Assembly (NCBI GenBank): GCA_021790795.1
Contig: JAJYFU010000003.1
Span: forward strand, 1-61,733
From: Pseudomonadota bacterium
GTDB taxonomy: Bacteria; Pseudomonadota; Gammaproteobacteria; Steroidobacterales; Steroidobacteraceae
Length of the DNA stretch: 61,733 nucleotides
Direction: 5' to 3'
This document shows positions 7,952 through 16,426 of the stretch, piece after piece. Under the pieces are notes generated by a model. The model was given only the letters and a program-made list of their open reading frames with translations, had not been told where the DNA came from and ran no database searches. Both the position numbers and the translations under genes were made by a program. Positions within the stretch are counted from its first letter, which is position 1; every line of letters starts with the position of its first letter.

Positions 7952-8182
7952 TCAACTCTGACAGGAGGGGAGTGATGTGCCCTCACCGATGGCGCCAACG
8001 ATCAAGTCGGCCCACTCGGGGTTATTCTTAGGAAATACATCGGCCTCCGCCGAGACAAGTAGGGCTGTCGGTGCGTCGGGAAATTTGCCCGGCACCGACT
8101 GGCTCGTGGTGACATTGACGCCCTGGTCGTCTGCGATTGCACCCGCGGCACGAATAATGTGCTCAAACTCGGAAGGCTTCAT
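7952..8182 (-). pseudogene. DUF6036-type nucleotidyltransferase, truncated
   Basis: The 76 codons match the N-terminus of DUF6036 proteins as I remember them: EFEHIIRAAGAIADD, FPDAPTALLVSAEADVFPKN and ADLIVGAIGE. Intact members continue for another 100 or so residues (a phrase like SPFHETFGYYA follows IGE), whereas this one ends at once in unrelated residues. The nucleotidyltransferase Gly-Ser motif (VIGSQ) is replaced by VTTSQ. It therefore looks inactive. Such proteins accompany toxin-antitoxin or defence loci. Confidence 0.6.
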
Positions 8183-8233
8183 AGATTCGCCTGCGCTCCT
8201 CGGTCGTTAACGTTCCGGCGAACGGGGAAGACT

Positions 8234-8262
8234 GTCTAGTCTAGTCTAGTCTAGTCTAGTCT
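8234..8262. repeat. Tandem pentamer GTCTA, 5.8 copies
   Basis: Five perfect copies of GTCTA plus GTCT. Each junction creates CTAG, a tetramer usually rare in proteobacterial genomes. It lies between two gene remnants. Confidence 0.95.
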
Positions 8263-8324
8263 CGCCCCGTCCTCGCTCGGTTCGGTGATCAGCGCGGCAA
8301 TCTCGCGGTACGACAGAGCCAGGA

Positions 8325-8483
8325 TGCGCCAACCGGCCGTTCGACGACCAGCACGAGCCCCGTGTGCGGCTCGAAGCCGAAGCGGTTCTGGGATTGATCG
8401 CGTTGACCACAGATGGCGAACCGAGATGGGTCGGGCGCAATGTGCTGGAGTTTGAGTCGAGCCGCAATCCGGGCATCGATTGA
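8325..8483 (+). pseudogene. PIN-domain protein remnant
   Basis: The frame reads CANRPFDDQHEPRVRLEAEAVL, then GRNVLEFESSRNPG and a stop. This resembles the N-terminal half of PIN-domain proteins that begin with a DxCCxNRPFDDQ strand-helix and continue with a long EAEA helix. The first strand with the initial catalytic Asp is missing; the frame is closed by TGA at 8286, and everything after NPG is lost. With the DUF6036 remnant beside it, this suggests a decayed defence or toxin-antitoxin locus. The family match is from memory. Confidence 0.5.
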
Positions 8484-9190
8484 CGGCACAGGGTGGTTGC
8501 ACTCCTGAGCAGCGCCAAGATCACGGTTACGGCGGAGGACCGGGAACGGTAGCGGGGTAAAAAGTTTCAGAGCATGGAATTTTCCGCTGGCGACGCCTTG
8601 CACAGAGCATGTGCGCAGGGTTAGGGCGCCGAGCCCCGATTGACCACCGACGACCGTCTACGAAACTGCGCGGCGCGGCAATACGCCAAACTGGCGGTGC
8701 GGGGGAGACCTGCCCGGCAAATGAGCTCGACCCGAGCGGCCTCGGCGACCGAGTCCACACCACAGCTGTGACCGCGCAAGCAGCGCCGCAATTCCGGGAG
8801 CTGGGTGGCTGGCGGTCGGCGACCGATCGGGGTACCAAGCGCACGTCGAAATTCGGTGGAGCGCAAGAAGGGCCAGCCCCTGGCGGCCACTCCCAACGAA
8901 TACCTGGCCCGCAGGAAACCGCCCGACTCATCAGGCTGCATCCTGGCCCAACCGCCGAAGATCGGGCGAACCACCTCGCGCCCCCGATCGGGGACCGCTT
9001 TCAGCTCCTCGCCGAACTGATCGTCCATCGCTCTGCACTACTTCCGCAGATCAGGCATGGTCGCCGTCCGCGGCCGCCAATGCCGTAAGGCGACGAGCCG
9101 CGCCAATTCGCGCTCGGTGTCCGCGAGCCGCTGCGCCGCGCCGTTACTTCATGTTCCTGTGCATCGGCTTTCGCACCGACGGAACCCAAT
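8484..9190. other. 707 nt of unresolved, probably degenerate sequence
   Basis: Several frames are open on both strands. A minus-strand stretch (QRLADTERELARLVALRHW, ending MPDLRK and a stop near 9040) and a plus-strand stretch near 8640-8750 have coding-like text, but neither has a start, a domain or a full length. I regard this as remnants between the PIN fragment and the regulatory region of the export operon. Confidence 0.4.
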
Positions 9191-9204
9191 TCCCAAGTGT
9201 GGGA
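9191..9204. promoter_or_regulatory. Palindromic activator site 1
   Basis: TCCCAAGTGTGGGA: perfect 5-bp arms TCCCA/TGGGA around 4 bases. Its centre is 30 bp from the identical-architecture site at 9221 and about 138 bp upstream of the predicted sigma-54 start. Inferred to bind the NtrC-type regulator encoded at 16427. Confidence 0.55.
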
Positions 9205-9220
9205 CGCAGGCGGAACTGAA

Positions 9221-9234
9221 TCCCGCATATGGGA
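9221..9234. promoter_or_regulatory. Palindromic activator site 2
   Basis: TCCCGCATATGGGA, sharing TCCC-N6-GGGA with site 1; the inner bases extend to ATCCC/GGGAT. It lies three helical turns downstream of site 1, on the same DNA face, about 108 bp before the predicted transcription start. Confidence 0.55.
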
Positions 9235-9309
9235 TCCGCCGATCCGCGGCAGCATTCGTCAGGTTTCCAAAAGCCCTTTAATCTCAGATCACTACATGAC
9301 TGCCCGTTT

Positions 9310-9325
9310 TGGCACGGAATCTGCT
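9310..9325 (+). promoter_or_regulatory. Sigma-54 (-24/-12) promoter of the export operon
   Basis: TGGCACGGAATCTGCT matches TGGCACG-N4-TTGCW with one difference, with GG-N10-GC spacing. Predicted start near 9336, 25 nt before the ATG at 9361. The two upstream palindromes sit at typical enhancer distance. Confidence 0.7.
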
Positions 9326-9360
9326 CAGCGCTGGTATGCGATCAAATCGTGATCCCCGCC

Positions 9361-10629
9361 ATGCCGGACATAGCGATTAATCCGACCGTCATCCGCAGAA
9401 AGCGCATGAAGCGCCGCGCCGTGGGAGGCGCTGTCGCGGCCGCTCTCATCGCTCTGGTCATCTGGGCGGCGGGCCGCACGGGCGCCGGACCCAGCGTGCG
9501 GCGTTCGGACGTTTGGATTGCCACGGTAAAACACGGTCCGCTTCCCATTGAGGTCAGCGCAGCCGGCGTGTTCACCCCGATCGAGCAGCGCTGGATCACA
9601 GCGGCCACACCAGGGGTGGTGGAGGACGTTCGGGTGCAACCTGGCGATGAAGTCAAACCCAGTACGGTGCTCGCGGTGCTCGCCAACCCGACCGTTGCAT
9701 CCGCGCTCGCGCAAGCCAGAGCCAACGTCGCCAGTGCCGAAGCCAATAAGGCCTCTCTGCACGCACAGCTAATCAGCCAGTTGCTGACGCTGCAGGGCGA
9801 CCTCGCCACCACGCAGGCGCAGGCCGAGATCGCAGCGGTGAAGGAGCGGGCAGATCGCTCGCTGCTCGATGCGCATATCCTTTCGATGCTCGAATACACC
9901 TCCACCCGCCTGCGAGCGCACGAATACGCCCAGCTCGTCCGCTTCGCCAAGGAACGAATCGCCGCCTTCCGCCAAAGCATGGCGGCCCAGGATCGCGCCG
10001 CCGTTGCGCGGTTGGCGGCATTGCGCGCGGTGCTCGGGAATGATCGGCAGCGACTCGCCGCGCTCTCTGTCACCGCAGGGCTGGACGGAGTGGTCGAGGA
10101 TGTCGCCGTGCACGCCGGCCAGACACTCGCCGTCGGTGGCGGGATCGCACGCGTGGCCAGCTTGAAGTCGCTCAAGGCTACCTTGCAAGTGCCGGCCAGC
10201 GAGGCCGAAGAAGTGACCGTCGGTCAGTCGGTCTCCCTGACATTGGCCACCGAGACCACCCAGGACCTGACGGGACGGGTTTCCCGAGTCTCCCCGTCGG
10301 TGAGCAACGGCAGCGTGGAGGTCGACGTCATGCCCAAGGAGACACTGCCGAACGATGTCCGCCCCAACTTGGCGGTCACCGGCGAGATTCACGTTGCCGA
10401 CATCCACGAGGCGATATACGTCCAGCGTCCCGCTTACGCCACTCCCGACAGTACCATGACGCTGTTCCGACTCATCGATGGCGGGCAGGCGGCCGTTCCC
10501 GTCCGGGTGCGATTCGGGGCTGCCTCGGACCAATACATTCAGATTGCCAGCGGGCTCAAAGCCGGAGCCCAAGTTATCGTGTCCGAGTCCAGTGGCTTCG
10601 CCGGCGATCGGCGACTGACTTTGAGATGA
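9361..10629 (+). CDS. Periplasmic adaptor (HlyD/MacA family) of an ABC exporter
   Basis: A 422-residue membrane-fusion protein. An N-terminal anchor (AVAAALIALVIWAAG, residues about 22-36) is followed by a biotinyl-lipoyl half (TPGVVEDVRVQPGDEV), a helical hairpin of about 130 residues rich in Ala/Gln/Lys, the second lipoyl half (GLDGVVEDVAVHAGQTLAVGG), and beta-barrel and membrane-proximal parts. It would link the inner-membrane ABC permeases to an outer-membrane channel, which is not encoded here. ATG 9361 is chosen because longer upstream starts would precede the predicted transcript start; GTG 9349 is possible. First gene of a six-gene unit. Confidence 0.85.
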   Translation: MPDIAINPTVIRRKRMKRRAVGGAVAAALIALVIWAAGRTGAGPSVRRSDVWIATVKHGPLPIEVSAAGVFTPIEQRWITAATPGVVEDVRVQPGDEVKPSTVLAVLANPTVASALAQARANVASAEANKASLHAQLISQLLTLQGDLATTQAQAEIAAVKERADRSLLDAHILSMLEYTSTRLRAHEYAQLVRFAKERIAAFRQSMAAQDRAAVARLAALRAVLGNDRQRLAALSVTAGLDGVVEDVAVHAGQTLAVGGGIARVASLKSLKATLQVPASEAEEVTVGQSVSLTLATETTQDLTGRVSRVSPSVSNGSVEVDVMPKETLPNDVRPNLAVTGEIHVADIHEAIYVQRPAYATPDSTMTLFRLIDGGQAAVPVRVRFGAASDQYIQIASGLKAGAQVIVSESSGFAGDRRLTLR

Positions 10630-10651
10630 CCCACCCAGGAGATCATGCCTT

Positions 10652-11371
10652 ATGAGCGCCACCGCTGTGATCAACGTCGCTGACCTCACCAAAGTCTATG
10701 TGACCGACGAAGTGGAGACGCATGCGCTGACCGGCGTCACTCTGCGGGTGGACGCCGGCGAGTACGTGGCAATCATGGGTCCCTCGGGCTGCGGGAAGAC
10801 GACGCTCATGTCCATCCTGGGCCTCCTCGATGCCCCGAGCGCCGGAACGTACGATTTGGCCGGCACGCCCGTCGCGAAGCTCGATGCGCGACACCGAGCG
10901 CATTTCCGCAATCGCAATATCGGATTTGTGTTCCAGTCCTTCAACCTCATCGGCGACCTCAACGTCTACGAGAACGTGGAGCTGCCCCTGGTTTATCGCG
11001 GAGGCTTGGCGCGCACGGAACGGCGCCGCAAGGTCGCCGAGGCCCTGGAGAGCGTCGGGATGTCGCACCGCATGCGTCACTATCCGGCGCAGCTTTCCGG
11101 AGGCCAGCAGCAGCGTGTCGCCATCGCGCGTGCGCTTGTCGGGGACCCGGCGATCCTGCTGGCCGACGAGCCGACCGGGAATCTCGACTCCGCCAATGGC
11201 GAGAAGGTCATGGACCTGCTGGCCGAACTCAACGCCCGGGGAGCCACCCTCGTGATGGTGACCCACGATGCACGCTATGCCGCTCACGCCAAGCGCCTGG
11301 TGCGCCTGTTCGACGGGCAGATCGTCGCGGAGCAGGAGAGTCGCAGGCGCGAGACAACTGCCCTGAGATAG
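10652..11371 (+). CDS. ABC exporter ATP-binding protein (MacB/LolD type)
   Basis: A 239-residue ATPase of the MacB/LolD branch. Walker A GPSGCGKTT lies near residue 44, the Q-loop in FVFQSFNLI, signature LSGGQQQRVAIARAL near 150, Walker B ILLADEPTGNLDS near 167, and the H-loop in VTHDARYA. It should power the two FtsX-like permeases that follow. The gene starts 22 nt after the adaptor and ends 27 nt before the first permease, consistent with one transcript from the sigma-54 promoter. Confidence 0.92.
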   Translation: MSATAVINVADLTKVYVTDEVETHALTGVTLRVDAGEYVAIMGPSGCGKTTLMSILGLLDAPSAGTYDLAGTPVAKLDARHRAHFRNRNIGFVFQSFNLIGDLNVYENVELPLVYRGGLARTERRRKVAEALESVGMSHRMRHYPAQLSGGQQQRVAIARALVGDPAILLADEPTGNLDSANGEKVMDLLAELNARGATLVMVTHDARYAAHAKRLVRLFDGQIVAEQESRRRETTALR

Positions 11372-11398
11372 CTGGGGCACTCCGGACACCAAAAACGC

Positions 11399-13867
11399 AT
11401 GAGCAACAGCTGGCAAACGCTGGTCGATCTTCCGCTGTCCGGCATTCAACACGCGGTGCGGCGACTACGGCTCGAATGGCGATTCACCCTGGCCTTTGTG
11501 ATCACGCTTGCGCTGGGAATCGCCGCCAACGCCACCGTTTTCTCGGCGTTGGACGCTTATGTGTTGCATCCCTTGCCGTACCCGCACAGTGGCCGTTTGC
11601 TCGACGTCTATTTCACGCTCCACAAAGGCGGCGCCGCCGATGGATTTACGTCGGTGCCCGCCTACGAGCAGTTCCGGCGGCTCCCGGCGATTACCGATGC
11701 AGGCTTGTTCCGGGGGTACGGCACTCTCGCCACAGTGATCACCGGAAGCACATCCGCTGAAACTCTGAGAGTGGCGCACGTGACCGCTTCCGCGTTCCAG
11801 ACCCTCGACGTTCGTCCACTTCTGGGACGCTGGTTTACCAACGGCGCGGATCGCCCCCAGGGACCACGCGAGGCCGTCCTGAGCTACGGACTCTGGAATA
11901 GTGACTTTGGCGGAACTCGCCACGTGCTTGGGCGGTCGCTGCGCGTCAACGGCAAGCTGTTCACGATCATCGGCGTCATGCCACGGGACTTTGCGTTTCC
12001 CGCGCGGGATACCGCGCTGTGGCTCCCCTTTGTCGTCCCGCGCGCGGACTTCAATCCGGATCGCCTGACCAACTGGAACGCGGTGATGATTGCCCGGCCC
12101 AGACCGGGAGTCTCGCGCGCCACGCTGCAAACGCAGCTCAATCTCGCCGTCAGTCGCCTCGAGGAGAAAGTCGACGCCACTTTGCGTGTGCTGCTGCTAG
12201 GCAACGGCGGTGTCTTTGCAGGAGCCATGACGTGGCAGAGGTTCGTGGCCGGCAGCGCCGTCAGGCATCTCGTGATCATGCAGCTCGGGGCCGGGATCCT
12301 GCTCCTGCTTGCCGTCGCGAGCCTGGTCAATCTCGCCATCGTCCGCGCGCTCCGCCGCCGCCAGGCGCTCGCCATACATGTCGTGCTTGGGGCTTGGCGC
12401 ACGCAACTGTTGCTGACGGCGCTCTTCGAGGCGTTGCCCATTGCCGCGCTTGCCACCCTCCTCGCCTGGCCGCTCGGACGCCTTGGCAGCCAGGCTCTTA
12501 CCTGGTTCGGCGTTGCGTCCGAGAGGACCGCATTCCACTTGGTGCAAGGCACCTCGCTGTGGTTGATCGCGTTCGCCGTCGCCCTCCTGCTCAGCATTCT
12601 GGTCCTGGCCACGCCCCAGACGCTCATGCGCTTCGGCCAGCCCGGCCAGTTTCTCCAGGGCGGAATTCGGGAAACCGACGGGGGCCGCACCACGCGTTAC
12701 CTGCGCCAGGGACTCAGCGTGACGCAGATCGCCCTCGCAGTCCTGCTGCTCGCGTCAGCCTCGCTGCTTGGCCTGTCCGTGCGCCAGATGCTGCGCCCAC
12801 AGCGCGGCTTGCGCAGTGATCACCTTGCGGTCGCGAGTTTGCTCCTGCACGGAGCGGCGTATCGGCGGCCCGAAGGCTACTCCGCTGTGGAAGACGAGCT
12901 CGGAAGCGCCACGGAGAAGATTCCCGGCGTGACCGCTGTTGGAATCGGCGAAGGAGCGCCGTTCGCCTCGACCTCGGGAACCGCGTTCAGGCGTCCGAGC
13001 AAGCATCGCTGGCACATGGCGTCCATCACACTCGCCGGTCCAGGTTTCCTGCGGACTCTCGGAGTTCGTCTTCTAAGGGGGCGACTCATCAGGGACGCAG
13101 ACATTTCCTCCAACGCGCCCGTCGTTGTTGTCGACCGTCGTTATGCGCACGCGGTGTTTGGCACTTCCAACGTCATCGGCCGTATCATTGACTCCAATGG
13201 CGTTCACTGGCGGATCATTGGCGTCGTGGAGACCATCCCCGATCAGTTCGCCGCATTCTATGCCTCCACCCAGGGCACCGTATTTCTCCCGGAGGCTCCT
13301 GTGGCATTGGACATCTGGGCTGGGGACACTGAAACGACGATCCTGATCCGCTCGAGGCGCCCGGCCTTTCAGCTCAGGCATGAATTCCTCGTGGTGATGC
13401 ACCGGCTGTTGCCGGACCAGTCGCTCTTCGAGTTTTCGTCCATGAACCGGCTCATTGCCGCGTCCGCGAAGGGCGCCTCGGCGGTTGCGAGCCTCGTCAT
13501 CGCCTCAGGTCTGCTCGCGTTCGTGCTCGCTGTTGTCGGCACCTACGGCGTCGTCGCTTACGTGGCTGGCATTCGCCGCCAGGAGTTTGCGATTCGCCAG
13601 GCTCTCGGCGCGACGGCCCAGCAAATTCAGGGGATCATCATGAATCAGGGCTTCCGCCTTTGGGGACTCGGCGTAGCCTTGGGTGTCTGCACGACTATCG
13701 TCCTCGCGCCCTTCCTGCAAGCCCAGCTTTACCAAGTCAGCGTTCACAACGCCGGCGCCTATCTCGCGCCCCCGATTGCTCTGGGATGCGTCGTGGCTGT
13801 GGCGTCCTGGCTCGCGGTCCGCCAGCAGTGGAAGGTTGGCCTGAACGAGCTCCTGCAGCCGGATTAG
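11399..13867 (+). CDS. FtsX/MacB-type ABC permease 1, duplicated form
   Basis: An 822-residue permease built as two MacB-like halves. A first membrane helix near residue 30 (FTLAFVITLALGIAANATVFSAL) leads into a large periplasmic MacB-PCD domain. Three FtsX helices follow (around 300-410), then another helix near 440, a second periplasmic domain and a final three-helix FtsX block with the conserved RRQEFAIRQALGAT loop near 730. This duplicated layout is the so-called ADOP type, about twice the length of MacB permeases without the ATPase. It likely pairs with the next gene product as a heterodimer. Substrate unknown. Confidence 0.88.
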   Translation: MSNSWQTLVDLPLSGIQHAVRRLRLEWRFTLAFVITLALGIAANATVFSALDAYVLHPLPYPHSGRLLDVYFTLHKGGAADGFTSVPAYEQFRRLPAITDAGLFRGYGTLATVITGSTSAETLRVAHVTASAFQTLDVRPLLGRWFTNGADRPQGPREAVLSYGLWNSDFGGTRHVLGRSLRVNGKLFTIIGVMPRDFAFPARDTALWLPFVVPRADFNPDRLTNWNAVMIARPRPGVSRATLQTQLNLAVSRLEEKVDATLRVLLLGNGGVFAGAMTWQRFVAGSAVRHLVIMQLGAGILLLLAVASLVNLAIVRALRRRQALAIHVVLGAWRTQLLLTALFEALPIAALATLLAWPLGRLGSQALTWFGVASERTAFHLVQGTSLWLIAFAVALLLSILVLATPQTLMRFGQPGQFLQGGIRETDGGRTTRYLRQGLSVTQIALAVLLLASASLLGLSVRQMLRPQRGLRSDHLAVASLLLHGAAYRRPEGYSAVEDELGSATEKIPGVTAVGIGEGAPFASTSGTAFRRPSKHRWHMASITLAGPGFLRTLGVRLLRGRLIRDADISSNAPVVVVDRRYAHAVFGTSNVIGRIIDSNGVHWRIIGVVETIPDQFAAFYASTQGTVFLPEAPVALDIWAGDTETTILIRSRRPAFQLRHEFLVVMHRLLPDQSLFEFSSMNRLIAASAKGASAVASLVIASGLLAFVLAVVGTYGVVAYVAGIRRQEFAIRQALGATAQQIQGIIMNQGFRLWGLGVALGVCTTIVLAPFLQAQLYQVSVHNAGAYLAPPIALGCVVAVASWLAVRQQWKVGLNELLQPD

Positions 13868-13923
13868 CCTGGTCCGCAAGGTTCCCATCGCTTCATGCAT
13901 ACTCGTTTCACAAGGCGGTAGAC

Positions 13924-16404
13924 ATGCACCGCGTCTTTCACAAGCCCGCCGCGTGGCTCCGCTCATTCCGCAAGCCGGGCTTCGCCCTGGCCGTGATCCT
14001 GGTCCTTGCGCTCGGCATCGGCGCGAATACCGCCACGCTGAATCTCCTGTACGGCTACCTTCTGGCTCCGCTGCCGTATCCGCACGCCGGTCGTCTCGTG
14101 AACGTCTACTTCACGAGCAAGACCATCCCCGGCAATCTCCAGATGTCGTATCCCACCTACTTCAAGCTGCGCGCCCAAACGGCCGGCATGCGCGATGCCG
14201 GCATGTACAAGCTCAAGAACCTCAACCTCGAATCCGGCGCCAGCGTGGGGCACGTCCGGGGCGCGGCGATCTCCGCTTCCCTGTTCACCGCGCTGGGTGT
14301 GGCACCGATGCTGGGGCGCGTGTTCGGGAGACGAGCGAACCAGCCGGGAGCGGCGCCCGAAGTCGTATTGAGCACGCGGCTCTGGTCGCGGCTGTTCAAC
14401 CGCAATCCCAATGCGCCTGGACGGACCATTCGTCTCAATGGAGTGGTCTACACGGTGGTCGGCGTCATGCCGAGCAGTTTCCAGTTCCCGGACGCGCAGA
14501 CGGCACTCTGGGTGCCCAAGGACATCGCACCCTTCGATCATCTGTCGGTCAACATGACCGCCTGGCACGACATCATGATCGCGCGCCTCGCTCCCGGCGT
14601 GACCCCGGGTCAATTGGCGATCCAGTCCCAGGCGGCATTGGACCGGGAGATCGCGCAATTTCCCGTCCCTTCCGCCATTTCGCTGATCAGGTCCTGGGGT
14701 CTTAAGATATCGGTCAAGCCCTTGCGCGCCGCTCTCCTGGGAAACCTCGACGAGCGGTTGGTCCTTGCGCAGCTCGCGACCGGACTGCTCCTGCTGCTGG
14801 TCTGGCTCAATCTGGCGAACCTGTTCATCGCCCGCGCGCTTGCGCGGCGCGGCGAGCTCATCGTGCGGCGAGTGATCGGCGCCGACACGCAGATCTTGTT
14901 CCGTCAGCTGTTCGCGGAGAGCCTGACGCTGTCTCTGGCAGGAAGCGTTGCCGGGCTCCTCTTAGGCGAATTGCTGCTTCGAGTGCTGCTGCACACGGGG
15001 TTCGCAAGCACGACCCTCACGTTCCCGATGCGCGACTGGGCCATCGCCGCCGCTACCGCCTTGGCGCTCGCTGTGCTGTCTGCGCTCGTGTTCTCGCTCG
15101 CCGGTCTGCACTTCATCCGCCGCCAGGATCTCTCGCAAGCCCTTCGGGATGCCGACGCGCGCAGCACCGGCGGTCGCGCAGAGCACCGCCTGCGCGGGGC
15201 GCTGGTCGCGATCCAGCTCGCTCTCGCGTTTACGTTGAGCGGCGTCGGCATGATGCTGGTTCACAGCCTGATCGAGCTCGACGCGGTGCGGCTCGGATTC
15301 CAGCCGGCGCACGTCATCACCTTCCAGATGCATGTCCCTCCGGGTAGCGGACCTCTCTCGGCATGGACGGCTGACCTGCGCGTACAGCTGGCGAGATTAC
15401 GTGCTGCCCTGGCGCGACTCCCGGGCGTGGAAACGGCGACGATCGCGAGCGATGTTCCCTTCGATGGCCAGAGCATGGGCAATGGCGCCTATCCGAATCC
15501 GTATGACGGGAAGCACAGGCCGACTCTCTTTACCATCGTCACCGATCCCGGTTATTTCCGGACCCTGGATGTCCATCTGCTCTCAGGACGTCTGTTCACG
15601 GCGCAGGATGCGGCCTCGAAAGCGGGCGATGCGGTGATTGACGCACGATCCGCGCGCGAGTTGTTCGGGACGACAAACGTCGTGGGGCGCAGGTTCAACT
15701 TCGACGCACCGAACGACTCTCAACCGAACTTGCTGTTTCGGATCATCGGCGTCGTCGCAGACGCCCGACAGGCGCACCTTGGCTCGGGCCAGCCTGTCGG
15801 GGTCGTCTACATAGACCGCGAGCAGGTTCTACAAGTGACGCACGCGATGTGGTCATGGGCCACCTCCACGTGGTATGTGGCGGTTCGCACGCCGCTCAGT
15901 ACGGCCGCGATTCTCCCGGCATTGAGCAAATCCGTGCGTGCGGTACTGCCGGGCGTGCCGATCTACGGAGTACGCACCATGAATCAGCGGCTCTCGAGGC
16001 GGCTCGCGCCCCGGCGAGCCGTGGCGGTGCTGGTGCTGCTGTTTGCGCTGGGGGCGTTGTCGGTCGCGGCGGTCGGCTTGTACTCGGTGCAGAGCTACCT
16101 GGTCGGCCAGAGGCGGCCTGAGTTCGGCATCCGGGCCGCCCTCGGCGCGGATCCGGCCCGACTGCGCGGACTGGTGCTGCGTGAAGGCGGGTGGCTCCTG
16201 CTGCTCGGGTCTGTCCTCGGTGTTTGCGGGGTCGCAGTGCTCGGGCGGGTGTTCTCGGCGTCCTTCTACGGTGTGCCGGCCGCCGATCCGCTGTCACTGC
16301 TGCTGGTCATGACGGCCCTCGGTCTCATCACGCTGCTCGCGGGCTGGCTTCCGGCCCTGCGCGCCAGCCGGGTTCCGCCCATGGAAGCGCTACGGGATAG
16401 GTGA
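13924..16404 (+). CDS. FtsX/MacB-type ABC permease 2, duplicated form
   Basis: An 826-residue paralogue of the preceding permease with the same two-half plan: opening helix FALAVILVLALGIGANTATLN, periplasmic domain, FtsX block with RRGELIVRRVIGADTQIL, second periplasmic domain, and last FtsX block with RRPEFGIRAALGADPARL. The frame is open back to 13660 within the previous gene, but the ATG at 13924 puts the first helix at the same distance from the N-terminus as in permease 1. The two differ widely in sequence, so they are old duplicates rather than a recent copy. Confidence 0.88.
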   Translation: MHRVFHKPAAWLRSFRKPGFALAVILVLALGIGANTATLNLLYGYLLAPLPYPHAGRLVNVYFTSKTIPGNLQMSYPTYFKLRAQTAGMRDAGMYKLKNLNLESGASVGHVRGAAISASLFTALGVAPMLGRVFGRRANQPGAAPEVVLSTRLWSRLFNRNPNAPGRTIRLNGVVYTVVGVMPSSFQFPDAQTALWVPKDIAPFDHLSVNMTAWHDIMIARLAPGVTPGQLAIQSQAALDREIAQFPVPSAISLIRSWGLKISVKPLRAALLGNLDERLVLAQLATGLLLLLVWLNLANLFIARALARRGELIVRRVIGADTQILFRQLFAESLTLSLAGSVAGLLLGELLLRVLLHTGFASTTLTFPMRDWAIAAATALALAVLSALVFSLAGLHFIRRQDLSQALRDADARSTGGRAEHRLRGALVAIQLALAFTLSGVGMMLVHSLIELDAVRLGFQPAHVITFQMHVPPGSGPLSAWTADLRVQLARLRAALARLPGVETATIASDVPFDGQSMGNGAYPNPYDGKHRPTLFTIVTDPGYFRTLDVHLLSGRLFTAQDAASKAGDAVIDARSARELFGTTNVVGRRFNFDAPNDSQPNLLFRIIGVVADARQAHLGSGQPVGVVYIDREQVLQVTHAMWSWATSTWYVAVRTPLSTAAILPALSKSVRAVLPGVPIYGVRTMNQRLSRRLAPRRAVAVLVLLFALGALSVAAVGLYSVQSYLVGQRRPEFGIRAALGADPARLRGLVLREGGWLLLLGSVLGVCGVAVLGRVFSASFYGVPAADPLSLLLVMTALGLITLLAGWLPALRASRVPPMEALRDR

Positions 16405-16426
16405 CCACACAAGGCATAATCACGCC

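Noticed and set aside
8484-9190. Transposase or insertion-sequence remnant
   Set aside because: No DDE or zinc-ribbon motif, terminal inverted repeat or target duplication could be read; left as unresolved.
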